A stretch of DNA of 16,303 nucleotides from Alphaproteobacteria bacterium (GCA_028289725.1 JANQOH010000354.1:1-16303); one strand, 5' to 3'. Shown: positions 1-7,610, counted from the first letter of the stretch. Notes: generated from the sequence alone by a model not told the origin. Made by a program: numbers and translations.

Positions 1-335
1 CGGCCTTGGATCAAACCGAATGCAACATTTTGCCAAACCGTCAGTGAGTCGAACAGCGCGGCGCCTTGGAACAGCATGCCGAATTTCTGGTTGATCGCTT
101 CGCGCTCGCGGCCGCCGAGATGCGTCACGTCGCGGCCATCGACCTCAACGGTCCCGGAATCGGGTGTCAGCAAACCGAGAATGCATTTGAGGGTCACCGA
201 TTTGCCCGAACCCGAACCGCCGATCACCACCACCGACTCGCCGCGGCGCACTTCCAGGTCCAGACCGTCGAGCACCACTTTGTCGCCAAAAGCCTTCGAC
301 ACCTTGGTCATCTTGATCATCGGTTGCGTGGTCAT
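1..335 (-). CDS. mlaF: MlaF-like ABC transporter ATP-binding protein (partial, N-terminal 111 codons)
   Basis: This is the ATPase of an Mla/Ttg2-type ABC transporter, which moves phospholipids between the inner membrane and the periplasmic carrier and helps keep outer-membrane lipid asymmetry. The visible N-terminus has a classic nucleotide-binding start: Walker A GGSGSGKS at residues 39-46 and a Q-loop around LFQGAALFDSLTV at residues 88-100. The FQGAALFDSLTVWQNV wording is typical of MlaF and related Mce-system ATPases. The signature motif, Walker B and H-loop lie beyond the left edge. The ATG at 335 overlaps the stop of the upstream permease gene as ATGA, which supports both this start and translational coupling. 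The MCE-domain protein MlaD would be expected further left. The family call is firm; the exact substrate is inferred from the family. Confidence 0.9.
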   Translation of the reverse strand, partial: MTTQPMIKMTKVSKAFGDKVVLDGLDLEVRRGESVVVIGGSGSGKSVTLKCILGLLTPDSGTVEVDGRDVTHLGGREREAINQKFGMLFQGAALFDSLTVWQNVAFGLIQG

Positions 336-1105
336 TTGGCGAAAAACAGTTCGGTGATGAAATAGTTGGCAATCAAGATCAGGATCGACGCGGAGACCAC
401 CGCATTGGTGGTGGCGGTGCCGACGCCTTGCGCGCCCCGCTGACTGTTGTAGCCGTGATAGCACCCCATGAGCGCGATGATGGTGCCAAACGCCGCAGCT
501 TTGGTCAGACCGGAAATGACATCGAGCGCTTCCAGATTCTCCCAGGTATTGGCGAGGTACGTGGCGCCATTGAAGCCGAGCTTGTTGACGCCGACCAAAT
601 AACCACCAAGCACGCCAATCGTGTCGGCGACCAGGACCAGCAAGGGCAGCATGGTGACGCCGGCGATGATGCGTGGCGCGACCAGATATTTGAATGGGTT
701 GGTCGAGAGCGTGGTGAGCGCATCGATTTGCTCGGTGACGCGCATCGTGCCGATCTCGGCAGCCATCGACGCGCCAATGCGCCCGGCGACCATGAGCCCG
801 GTCAGCACGGGGCCGAGTTCGCGCGTAATCGAAATCACCACCACGGTTGGGATCGCGCTATCCGCGCCGAACCGGCTGAAGCCCGTATAGCTTTGCAGCG
901 CGAGCACCATGCCGGCGAACAGGCCGGTCATGCCGACGACCGGCAGCGAGTAATAGCCAATGTCCAACATCTGGCGGATGATTAGGCGCGGATAGAGCGG
1001 CGGCCGCACACAGTGGCTGATGCCAATGATCGAAAACAGAATGACGCGCCCCGTTGCCGCCATGAACGCGAGAAACACGCGGCCGATCAGCGCAATCGGG
1101 TTCAT
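332..1105 (-). CDS. mlaE: MlaE-like ABC transporter permease
   Basis: Membrane permease of the Mla/YrbE family, 257 residues, close to the usual length of about 260. It forms the transmembrane core of the phospholipid transporter together with MlaF. Hydrophobic stretches lie near residues 10-30, 54-72, 98-112, 147-172 and 232-254. The diagnostic conserved block is at residues 96-130, beginning ELGPVLTGLMVAGRIG and continuing through MAAEIGTMRVTEQIDAL. The gene is locked between alr (ATGA overlap at 1102-1105) and mlaF (ATGA overlap at 332-335), so the three are probably translated from one message. Some alphaproteobacterial MlaE proteins carry an N-terminal STAS domain, but this one begins almost directly with membrane segments. 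Identification is confident from the conserved block. Confidence 0.93.
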   Translation of the reverse strand: MNPIALIGRVFLAFMAATGRVILFSIIGISHCVRPPLYPRLIIRQMLDIGYYSLPVVGMTGLFAGMVLALQSYTGFSRFGADSAIPTVVVISITRELGPVLTGLMVAGRIGASMAAEIGTMRVTEQIDALTTLSTNPFKYLVAPRIIAGVTMLPLLVLVADTIGVLGGYLVGVNKLGFNGATYLANTWENLEALDVISGLTKAAAFGTIIALMGCYHGYNSQRGAQGVGTATTNAVVSASILILIANYFITELFFAK

Positions 1106-2271
1106 ACCGGGTCCGCTCCAGATTTCGACGGCGCGGGCTCGACTTCGGAGTCGTGATAGACGCGGGGCACACGCTTGCCGATGCGCACCAGAAGTTCGTA
1201 GCCGATGGTGCCCGCTTCCGCGGCGACATCATCGACCGTGCGCCGACCGCCGAACAGATCGACATAGGTGCCGATCGTGGCTTCGTCCGGTGGCAACGCG
1301 GAAACGTCCAAAGTGATCAAATCCATCGAGACCCGACCCACAACCGGCAAAGGGATATCGCTCTTACTGCCATCCGCCAAAACGCCGCTCGACAGATTGC
1401 CGAGCGCCCTTGGATAACCGTCCGCGTATCCGATTGGAATAGTTGCGATCCGCCCCTTGTGGGTCACGCGATGCGTGGCACCGTAGCCAACGGTCATAGG
1501 GCTGTCAACGTCGCGTAAGGCAACGATTTTCCCTTGTAAACGAGCGACTTCCGTCATCGGATTCGGCGCGTACGGCGTTGGATTGATGCCGTACAGTGCG
1601 GCGCCGGCGCGCACCATATCGAAGTGGTATGGCGCCCCCAAAAACAGCCCTGGCGAATTGGCCAAGCTCGCCGCCATCGGCGGCAAACGCCGGGCGCATT
1701 CGACGAACCGCGTGCGCTGTGCCTCGTTCATCGGATGCGCGCGTTCCTCGCCGCAGGCGAGGTGGCTGATCAACAGCGACGGCGTCAATCCGTCGAGCCG
1801 CTGTGGCTCGACTTCGAGGCGCTCCCGTTCCGAGGCGGCCATGCCGAGACGGCTCATGCCTGTGTCGATGTGAATGACCGCGCGCAGCGGCGTTTCAGCA
1901 AGACGGGCCTGGGCCTGCCAGCGTTCCACCGCGCCCAAATCGTTGAGCACGGGAACCAGGCCGTGGGCGGCGAAGTCCGGTTCCGATCCCGGGATATTGC
2001 CGTTCAGGGCATAGATCCGCACCTCGGGCAGAACGGCGCGCAATGCCACCGCTTCTTCAATGGTCGCGACAAAGAAATCGGTACAGCCTTCGGCCGCCAA
2101 GACCGGCGCCACGCGATGCGCACCCAAGCCGTAAGCGTCCGCCTTGACGACGGCGGCCACCGTCACCGTGTCCGCGACCCTTTCAACGAGATTTCGGTAG
2201 TTGCGGCGCACCCCGCCCAGATCGACGACGAGTCGGGTTCCGGTTCCTTTGGTCTCGTCAGTCGCGGTCAT
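1102..2271 (-). CDS. alr: Alanine racemase
   Basis: PLP-dependent enzyme that interconverts L- and D-alanine and so supplies D-Ala for peptidoglycan. From the ATG at 2271 it is 389 residues, slightly above the usual 360-380. The PLP lysine sits in VVKADAYGLG (Lys43) and the second catalytic base in TVGYGATHR (Tyr263). Other family blocks are HIDTGMSRLG, HFDMVRAGAALYG, IPIGYADGYPR and VGRVSMDL. The open frame extends three codons upstream to a TTG at 2280 (392 residues). I prefer the ATG because neither start has a clear Shine-Dalgarno sequence and TTG is rare. The gene starts 24 bases after the dnaB stop and ends in an ATGA overlap with mlaE, so it is probably expressed from the dnaB message. 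The assignment is very secure. Confidence 0.96.
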   Translation of the reverse strand: MTATDETKGTGTRLVVDLGGVRRNYRNLVERVADTVTVAAVVKADAYGLGAHRVAPVLAAEGCTDFFVATIEEAVALRAVLPEVRIYALNGNIPGSEPDFAAHGLVPVLNDLGAVERWQAQARLAETPLRAVIHIDTGMSRLGMAASERERLEVEPQRLDGLTPSLLISHLACGEERAHPMNEAQRTRFVECARRLPPMAASLANSPGLFLGAPYHFDMVRAGAALYGINPTPYAPNPMTEVARLQGKIVALRDVDSPMTVGYGATHRVTHKGRIATIPIGYADGYPRALGNLSSGVLADGSKSDIPLPVVGRVSMDLITLDVSALPPDEATIGTYVDLFGGRRTVDDVAAEAGTIGYELLVRIGKRVPRVYHDSEVEPAPSKSGADPV

Positions 2272-2295
2272 GTTCGGCAACAGTGAGGCCGCACG

Positions 2296-3822
2296 CTAAA
2301 GCGTTTGCTCCGGCAGGCGGTCGGACTGGGCATAGTTCGCGAACTTAGTCGTGTCCGCGATGAAGCGAAGCTTCACATTGCCGATTGGCCCATGCCGTTG
2401 TTTCGCGACTATCACGTCGGCAAGCCCGGTCGACTGCTCGTATCGCTCTTGCCAGTTGCGGTAGCGGCTATCGAATCGGTCCGGCGCTTCATCCTGGCGT
2501 TGCTGCGGCTCACCGCGCTCCAGATAATATTCGTCGCGGTAAACGAACATCACCACGTCCGCGTCTTGTTCGATGGTTCCCGACTCGCGCAAGTCCGACA
2601 GCATCGGGCGCTTGTCTTCGCGCAACTCGACCGCGCGACTCAATTGGCTGAGCGCGAGCACGGGCAGATTGAGTTCCTTTGCGAGGGCTTTTAGGCCCTG
2701 CGTGATCTCCGAGATTTCCTGCACCCGATTGTCATGGCGGCGTGAGGGGCGCATCAATTGCAGATAATCGATGACCACCAACGAAAGTCCATGGGTCCGC
2801 TTGAGCCGGCGCGCGCGCGCCCGGAGCGCCGCGACGCTCAAGGCCGGCGTGTCATCAATAAACATCGGCGCGGACGAGATTTCGCGGCTCGCCTCGACCA
2901 GTCGCATGAAATCGTCGTTCGACATCTTGCCGCGCCGAATGTGATCGGAGCGAATCTGCGATTCTTCCGCCAGGATCCGTCCTGCGAGTTGCTCGGCGGA
3001 CATCTCCAGCGAAAAAAAGCCCACGACGGCGCCGTCGACCGGCCGCGGTTTGCCCGATTCATCGGGTTCGGTCCGATAGCTCTTGGCCGCGTGAAAAGCG
3101 ATTGTCGTCGCTAAAGCTGTCTTGCCCATCGACGGGCGTCCGGCAAGGATCAGGAGGTCGGAATCGTGCAGGCCGCCCAGCAAGCCGTCGAGATCGATCA
3201 GCCCGGTCGGCACGCCCGACAATTGGCCCTCGCGCTTATACGCCGCTTCGGCGCTCGCGACCGCTTCGGTGAGCGCGGTTGAGAGCGGCTTGAACCCGCC
3301 TTCGTCCTGGCCGGTTTCGGCAAGCTCGTACAATCGTGATTCGGCTTGCTCGATCTGCGTGGTCGCCGATTCCTCGACCCGCGGATCGAACGCCGTGTTC
3401 ACCACGTCTTCGCCAATGTGGATCAGCGACCGTCGGACGCTGAGATCGTGAATCAATCGGCCATAATCTTCCGCATTGATGATGCTGGTCGCGGCGCCGG
3501 CCAAGCGCGCCAAATATTGCGCGCCGCCGATATCCGCCAGGCTCTCGTCGGACTCAAAATACGCTTTGAGCGTGACCGGATTGGCGATTTGTCCGCGCGC
3601 GATCAAGGCCCGCGCCACCTCAAAGATCCGGCCGTGAACGGGCAAAAAGAAATGGTCGGGTTCGAGGAAAGTCGAAACTTGATCGAACGCCGAATTATCG
3701 ATCAGGACAGCGCCCAAGAGCGCCTGCTCGGCTTCCTCATTTTGTGGTAGCTGCCGATACCCGAAATTGTCACCGGCGCTTGCCTGGTGATCTTGTTCCG
3801 GGGCGATGGTCAGCGGGTCCAT
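2296..3822 (-). CDS. dnaB: Replicative DNA helicase DnaB
   Basis: Hexameric 5'-3' helicase that unwinds DNA at the replication fork and recruits primase. It is 508 residues, longer than the E. coli protein (about 471). An N-terminal DnaB domain (about residues 24-130, LPQNEEAEQALLGAVL) is followed by the RecA-like motor. Walker A is GRPSMGKT (228-235), Walker B is VVIDYLQL (349-356), and the arginine-finger region is DLRESGTIEQDAD (410-422). The extra length lies mainly in a loop at about 251-265 and in a charged insert at about 435-465, both of which I recall in alphaproteobacterial DnaB. The Walker A region, a common intein site, is uninterrupted. The stop is TAG at 2296-2298. The 133-base gap upstream holds a hairpin and an AT-rich tract, so dnaB may have its own promoter. 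Confidence 0.97.
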   Translation of the reverse strand: MDPLTIAPEQDHQASAGDNFGYRQLPQNEEAEQALLGAVLIDNSAFDQVSTFLEPDHFFLPVHGRIFEVARALIARGQIANPVTLKAYFESDESLADIGGAQYLARLAGAATSIINAEDYGRLIHDLSVRRSLIHIGEDVVNTAFDPRVEESATTQIEQAESRLYELAETGQDEGGFKPLSTALTEAVASAEAAYKREGQLSGVPTGLIDLDGLLGGLHDSDLLILAGRPSMGKTALATTIAFHAAKSYRTEPDESGKPRPVDGAVVGFFSLEMSAEQLAGRILAEESQIRSDHIRRGKMSNDDFMRLVEASREISSAPMFIDDTPALSVAALRARARRLKRTHGLSLVVIDYLQLMRPSRRHDNRVQEISEITQGLKALAKELNLPVLALSQLSRAVELREDKRPMLSDLRESGTIEQDADVVMFVYRDEYYLERGEPQQRQDEAPDRFDSRYRNWQERYEQSTGLADVIVAKQRHGPIGNVKLRFIADTTKFANYAQSDRLPEQTL

Positions 3823-3870
3823 GCGCGCAGTCTATTCGAGTTCCAACGACAGGACATCAAACTCGCCCTG

Positions 3871-3883
3871 TGTATAAAAAATA
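3871..3883 (-). promoter_or_regulatory. AT-rich tract upstream of dnaB, possible -10 region
   Basis: Read on the minus strand this is a TTATTTTTTATACA tract, standing out in an otherwise GC-rich region about 50 bases before the dnaB start. TATACA at 3876-3871 resembles a -10 box, but no good -35 lies at the right spacing. The tract could equally serve as a U-rich tail downstream of the hairpin at 3900-3947, although the distance (about 16 bases) is too long for a classic intrinsic terminator. Weak call. Confidence 0.25.
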
Positions 3884-3899
3884 ATTGCGGGGAAGGAGT

Positions 3900-3947
3900 C
3901 CGAATCGGCCTGTACAAGCGCCGCGTTTGATGGCAGCGGCGATTCGG
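3900..3947. repeat. Inverted repeat between the oxidoreductase gene and dnaB
   Basis: CCGAATCG at 3900-3907 and CGATTCGG at 3940-3947 form a perfect 8-base inverted repeat. A smaller CCGC/GCGG pair nests inside (3921-3924 with 3936-3939), so the transcript could fold into a two-tier stem. It lies 8 bases beyond the stop of the oxidoreductase gene and 78 bases before the dnaB start. It may partly terminate or process the cfa-oxidoreductase message ahead of dnaB. The repeat is seen directly; the function is inferred. Confidence 0.5.
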
Positions 3948-3955
3948 TGCCATGC

Positions 3956-5212
3956 TCAGAATCGATCGATGCGGTACGGATCGATGGGAATGCTGGGCTG
4001 TTGGCCGGCGATTATTTCAGAGATTAACCGGCCTGTCACAGCAGAGAGGGTCAGGCCGAGATGGCCGTGGCCAAAAGCGTAGACGACGCCGTGATGATGC
4101 GGCGACGGACCAATGACCGGTTTCGAATCGGCCAAAGCCGGGCGATGGCCCATCCATTCGCGGTCGATCGATTCGCCAAGCCCTGGCAGGCTGGCGCGTG
4201 CGTGCGGCAAAAGGCGGCGTATGCGCCGATAATCGGGCGGCAGGTCGAGCCCGCCAATTTCCACACCGCCGGTGATGCGGACGCCGTCCCGCATCGGCGC
4301 CAAGGTGTATTGGCCTTCGCCAACCACGACTGGCCGGTTAAGCACAACACCGTCGCTCCACGGCACGTTGATGTGGTAGCCGCGCTTGGCTTCGAGGCGG
4401 ACCTTTGATCCCAATTGCCGGGCGAGGGGGGCGGACCACGCACCGGCCGCGACCACCACACGGTCGGCGGCGAGAACTTGACCGTCCGTGACGACACCCT
4501 TCGGGCCGTCGGGGCCGAGTTCGATGCGCTCCACGGCGTGTGGTTTGATTTGGCCGCCGAGACCCTGAAAGGCGTCCGCGTAGGCGCGCGTCAGGGCGAC
4601 GGATTCAACCACCGAACCGCCATCGGGAATGTACAGCGCCGTGACGAAGTCGCGCGCAAGGCCCGGCTCCAACTGCCGCAATTCATCCGCGTCGAGTACC
4701 TCGAAGCGGACATTGTGGTCGGCTAGCGATTTGCGAACCAATGACGTCGTGGCGAACTTCTGGGCGCTCCGGTACGCCATCAGGTAACCGGTGCTCCGCA
4801 CCAGGGCGGGATCGACGCGATGCGCGCGCATCAAATCATCGTGCGCTTGCACCGCGGCGCCAACCAGGGGCGCCATTTCGCGCGTGATGCGTTCGAAGGA
4901 TTTCGGCAGTCCGGCCGCCAGGAATTGAGCGATCCAAGGCGCCGCGCGCGGAAAGTGGCGCCAGCGCAGCGACAACGGGCTCATCGGGTCGAGCAGCATC
5001 GCCGGTATCGCCCGCCAGAGATCGGGCGAGCTATAAGGGGTGATCGAGCCGTTCGCGATGATGCCCGCGTTGCCGAACGACGTCGCCTCGCCGGGTGGCT
5101 CGGGATCGTAGATCGTGACACGGTGTCCCGCCGCCTGGAGCGTCAGCGCGCAACACACGCCGACAACGCCGGCGCCGACGACCGCCACGTCATGTGTCGA
5201 CGTGGCGGTCAT
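3956..5212 (-). CDS. FAD-dependent oxidoreductase, DadA-like (D-amino-acid dehydrogenase family)
   Basis: A 418-residue flavoprotein of the DAO superfamily. The N-terminal Rossmann FAD motif is GAGVVG (13-18), preceded by a beta strand (DVAVVG) and followed by an acidic residue ending the second strand (YDPEPPGEATSFGNAG). The C-terminal FAD-contact region reads WMGHRPALADSKPVIGPS (353-370), then YAFGHGHLGLTLS. Family members oxidatively deaminate D-amino acids and pass electrons to the membrane. This layout resembles E. coli DadA, but the C-terminal motif differs enough that other amine substrates (sarcosine-, glycine- or hydroxyproline-type) remain possible. The gene follows cfa by 36 bases and probably shares its transcript. 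No Shine-Dalgarno precedes the ATG; a GC hairpin lies at 5222-5242 instead. alr is two genes downstream, a suggestive but unproven link to D-alanine metabolism. Confidence 0.85.
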   Translation of the reverse strand: MTATSTHDVAVVGAGVVGVCCALTLQAAGHRVTIYDPEPPGEATSFGNAGIIANGSITPYSSPDLWRAIPAMLLDPMSPLSLRWRHFPRAAPWIAQFLAAGLPKSFERITREMAPLVGAAVQAHDDLMRAHRVDPALVRSTGYLMAYRSAQKFATTSLVRKSLADHNVRFEVLDADELRQLEPGLARDFVTALYIPDGGSVVESVALTRAYADAFQGLGGQIKPHAVERIELGPDGPKGVVTDGQVLAADRVVVAAGAWSAPLARQLGSKVRLEAKRGYHINVPWSDGVVLNRPVVVGEGQYTLAPMRDGVRITGGVEIGGLDLPPDYRRIRRLLPHARASLPGLGESIDREWMGHRPALADSKPVIGPSPHHHGVVYAFGHGHLGLTLSAVTGRLISEIIAGQQPSIPIDPYRIDRF

Positions 5213-5221
5213 GGCATAGCA

Positions 5222-5242
5222 GCGGCGCGCGCGACGCGCCGC
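5222..5242. repeat. Perfect GC-rich hairpin between cfa and the oxidoreductase gene
   Basis: GCGGCGCG (5222-5229) and CGCGCCGC (5235-5242) are perfect reverse complements separated by 5 bases. The stem fills most of the 36-base gap between the cfa stop and the next ATG. No T-run follows on the minus strand, so it is not an ordinary terminator. It could stabilise the upstream message end or damp translation of the oxidoreductase, which lacks a Shine-Dalgarno sequence. Such palindromes also arise by chance in GC-rich DNA. Confidence 0.5.
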
Positions 5243-5248
5243 GAAGGC

Positions 5249-6478
5249 TTATTCAGCCGCGAGGCCGTGATGGTGGCTGCGCCGATCCGAGTCGGTGATG
5301 TAGTCGCGCGTGAGCGGTACCGCTTCTTGTCGGCCGGCGACCTGCACCTGGAAGACGACCAAGCCCAAATGGCGGAACGCGACCTCGCATCCGGCCAAGT
5401 AGAACTCCCACATTCGACAGAAGCGTTCATCGTACAGCGCTTTCGCGTCATCCCATCTGGCCTGGAAGCGCCGCCGCCAGGCACGCAGCGTCTCAGCATA
5501 GTGCAGGCGCAGGACTTCGACATCCGTAACCACCAGGCCCGAGCGTTCGAGCGGCGGCATGATTTCCGAAAGGGCCGGTGTATAGGCACCTGGGAAGATA
5601 TACTTGCGAATGAACGGGTCGGTCGAGCCCGGCCCGTCCCACCGGCCAATCGTATGCAGCAGCATGACGCCATTCGGTTTCAGCAGCTGCTTTGCTTTGG
5701 TGAAGAACTCGTCATAGTGCTTCAGGCCAACATGCTCGAACATGCCCACCGAGACAATGCGGTCGTAGAGTTTCTTTTCGTGCCGATAGTCCTGCAACGC
5801 AAAGGAGACCTGATCGTCCAAGCCGGCGTCGCTTGCACTTTGGCTCGCCACCTTGAACTGTTCTTCCGACAGCGTAAGGCCGCGTACGGACGCGCCGCTG
5901 CTTCGGGCAATATGCATCGCCAGACCGCCCCAGCCGGAGCCGATATCGAGAACCGATTGACTCGGCTCAAGAAGCAGCTTGGAGGTGATGTGCTCCATTT
6001 TGCGCGTCTGCGCGGTTTCGAGATCCTGGTTCGGATGCTCGAAGTAAGCGCAGGAATATTGGCGGTTGCCATCCAAAAACAGTTCGTAAAGATCATCCGA
6101 TAAATCGTAGTGGTGCGCGACATTTTGCTTCGCGCGCCCGATCGGATTGTACTGCCAGAAACGCCGCGTCCAGCGACCGAGCAGGACGTGGAATTTCAGG
6201 ATGCCTGGCCGCCATCGGCCTTCAAGATTGAGCGTCGCTACATCCAACAGATCGTACAGTTCGGAACCGTCTTCCATCGTCAGACGTCCGTCCATATACG
6301 CCTCAGCCGAGCCTAACGTCGGATTGAGAGCGATTTTCGTCGCCACCGCCCAATCGTGCAGGCGAATGGTTGCAACTGGTCCCGGCAGGGAACCATAGGT
6401 TTTGCGCTTGCCATTGGCGCGGATCACCGTCAAGCGGCCGCGCTTGATAAGCCGCCGAAAGAAGAAGTCGAGCAGCAT
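5249..6478 (-). CDS. cfa: Cyclopropane-fatty-acyl-phospholipid synthase family methyltransferase
   Basis: SAM-dependent enzyme that adds a methylene bridge to unsaturated acyl chains of membrane phospholipids. It is 409 residues from the preferred start. An N-terminal lipid-binding region (1-110) precedes HHYDLSDDLYELFLD (122-136) and QYSCAYF (140-146). The SAM motif VLDIGSGWGGL is at 176-186, followed by GMFEHVG (245-251), LHYAETLRAW (325-334) and FCRMWEFYLAGCE (353-365). All of these match the Cfa family. The open frame extends to an ATG at 6490, but GGGAGG sits just before the ATG at 6478, and family members usually begin MLL-type, so I chose 6478. The gene lies between rplI and the oxidoreductase, an unusual place. 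A function in a neighbouring CFAS subfamily cannot be excluded. Confidence 0.92.
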   Translation of the reverse strand: MLLDFFFRRLIKRGRLTVIRANGKRKTYGSLPGPVATIRLHDWAVATKIALNPTLGSAEAYMDGRLTMEDGSELYDLLDVATLNLEGRWRPGILKFHVLLGRWTRRFWQYNPIGRAKQNVAHHYDLSDDLYELFLDGNRQYSCAYFEHPNQDLETAQTRKMEHITSKLLLEPSQSVLDIGSGWGGLAMHIARSSGASVRGLTLSEEQFKVASQSASDAGLDDQVSFALQDYRHEKKLYDRIVSVGMFEHVGLKHYDEFFTKAKQLLKPNGVMLLHTIGRWDGPGSTDPFIRKYIFPGAYTPALSEIMPPLERSGLVVTDVEVLRLHYAETLRAWRRRFQARWDDAKALYDERFCRMWEFYLAGCEVAFRHLGLVVFQVQVAGRQEAVPLTRDYITDSDRRSHHHGLAAE

Positions 6479-6482
6479 GCCG

Positions 6483-6488
6483 CCTCCC
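6483..6488 (-). promoter_or_regulatory. Ribosome binding site deciding the cfa start
   Basis: GGGAGG on the minus strand ends 4 bases before the ATG at 6478. It lies inside the extra codons that would be translated if the ATG at 6490 were used. The sequence before 6490 has no comparable motif, so 6478 is the better start. Confidence 0.55.
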
Positions 6489-6490
6489 AT

Positions 6491-6667
6491 TCGGGCCGCG
6501 GCGACATTTTTTGCCGTCTACCTTTCGTACGGTCGTCCGCCGTCGACCCGACCTAGTGTGGTCACGTCTCCTGGCGAAAATTTAACCATGTTTTATCAAA
6601 TCTGAGAAGAGGGGCGCAGGTCTAACTAATTCAAAACCTTAGATAAACCCGGCAAATGACGCTCTGG
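6491..6667 (-). other. Intergenic region between rplI and cfa
   Basis: A 177-base gap, AT-rich in its right two thirds relative to its surroundings (TTTGATAAAACATGGTTAAATTTTC on the minus strand around 6577-6601). It should hold the end of the ribosomal operon and a promoter for cfa. I found no strong terminator hairpin with a T-run and no well-spaced -35/-10 pair, so neither can be placed. Only short 4-5 base inverted repeats are visible. Confidence 0.4.
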
Positions 6668-7309
6668 TTATGATTTTTCGGCATCTTCCGAAGTGCCTTC
6701 ACTGGCTTCGCCGGCGCTTTCGGCCTCTCCTTCAGCCTCATCGGCCAGATTTGGCTGGGCTTCGTCCTCGAACAACTCGGCGGCGGCTTCGGCCTCGAAT
6801 TCTTCCTCTTCGTCGCGATCGGTCGCCGTCACATCGACGCCTTGCGCCTGCAATTTGGCTTCTTCCTCAGACCGGGCGACGTTGGCCGTGACGGTCAACG
6901 AGACTTCCGGATGCAGGACGATCTTGATCGGATGCAGTCCCAATGTCTTGATCACGCGATCCATGGCGACTTGGCGCCGTTCGAGCGTGAAACCGGCATC
7001 GGTCACGCCATCGGCGATATCGCGCGCATTGACCGAGCCGTAGAGTTGCCCCGTGTCGCCCGCCTGGCGGACCATGATCACAGCCAGACCATCCATCTTC
7101 TCGGCGACGGCTTCAGCTTCCGTCCGGCGGCTCAGATTGTCCGCTTCCAGTTGGCTCCGCTCGGATTCGAAGCGCTCACGATTAGCCTGCGTGGCCCGCA
7201 GCGCCTTGTGTTGCGGCAGAAGATAGTTGCGCGCAAAGCCGTCCTTGACCTTCACCAGATCGCCCATCTGGCCCAGCTTCTCAATGCGTTCGAGCAGAAT
7301 AACTTCCAT
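6668..7309 (-). CDS. rplI: 50S ribosomal protein L9 with long acidic C-terminal extension
   Basis: Large-subunit ribosomal protein, 213 residues against about 148-150 in E. coli. The N-terminal L9 domain is clear: GQMGDLVKVKDGFARNYLLP at 13-32. A helical linker (about 42-75) connects to the C-terminal rRNA-binding domain, which ends near residue 148. Residues 149-213 form an extra tail rich in Glu, Ala, Asp and Ser (for example DEEEEFEAEAAAELFEDEA), almost certainly disordered. Extended L9 tails occur in alphaproteobacteria, so this is a lineage feature rather than a fusion. GAGGA lies 7 bases before the ATG. It is the third gene of the rpsF-rpsR-rplI operon, 34 bases after rpsR. Confidence 0.97.
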   Translation of the reverse strand: MEVILLERIEKLGQMGDLVKVKDGFARNYLLPQHKALRATQANRERFESERSQLEADNLSRRTEAEAVAEKMDGLAVIMVRQAGDTGQLYGSVNARDIADGVTDAGFTLERRQVAMDRVIKTLGLHPIKIVLHPEVSLTVTANVARSEEEAKLQAQGVDVTATDRDEEEEFEAEAAAELFEDEAQPNLADEAEGEAESAGEASEGTSEDAEKS

Positions 7310-7343
7310 CGGACGATCCTCAGTCCTGCGCGCTTTTTTGCGC

Positions 7344-7607
7344 TTACTTCACGATGTAGGGCAAGAGTGCCAAATACCGCGCACGCTTAATCGCCTGCGA
7401 CAGACGACGTTGCTTCGGCGCCGACACGGCGGTGATCCGGCTCGGGACGATCTTGCCCCGTTCCGAAATGAACCGCTGCAATGTCTTAACGTCCTTATAG
7501 TCGATCACCGGCGCATTGGGCCCGGAGAAAGGACAAGTCTTGCGACGGCGGAAAAACGGCCGACGCGGCAACGGCACGGTTCGGGACGATGCACCACCAT
7601 TGCTCAT
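7344..7607 (-). CDS. rpsR: 30S ribosomal protein S18
   Basis: Small-subunit protein that pairs with S6 on the platform. It is 87 residues, close to the bacterial norm of 75-90. The RRRKTCPFSGP block, the IDYKDVKTLQRFISERGKI core, and the basic RITAVSAPKQRRLSQAIKRAR segment followed by YLALLPY are all diagnostic. It starts only 3 bases after the rpsF stop. The GGAG ribosome site lies within the end of rpsF, so the two proteins, which bind as a heterodimer, are likely co-translated. The stop is TAA at 7344-7346. Confidence 0.98.
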   Translation of the reverse strand: MSNGGASSRTVPLPRRPFFRRRKTCPFSGPNAPVIDYKDVKTLQRFISERGKIVPSRITAVSAPKQRRLSQAIKRARYLALLPYIVK

Positions 7608-7610
7608 GGA

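Noticed and set aside
3119..3142. Possible intein at the DnaB Walker A site
   Set aside because: The motif GRPSMGKT reads straight through and the motor domain is continuous.
4820..6103. A 427-codon open frame on the plus strand opposite cfa and the oxidoreductase gene
   Set aside because: It is antisense to two well-supported genes. Its product is dominated by Arg, His, Gln and Asp without any domain pattern, as expected for a shadow frame in GC-rich DNA.
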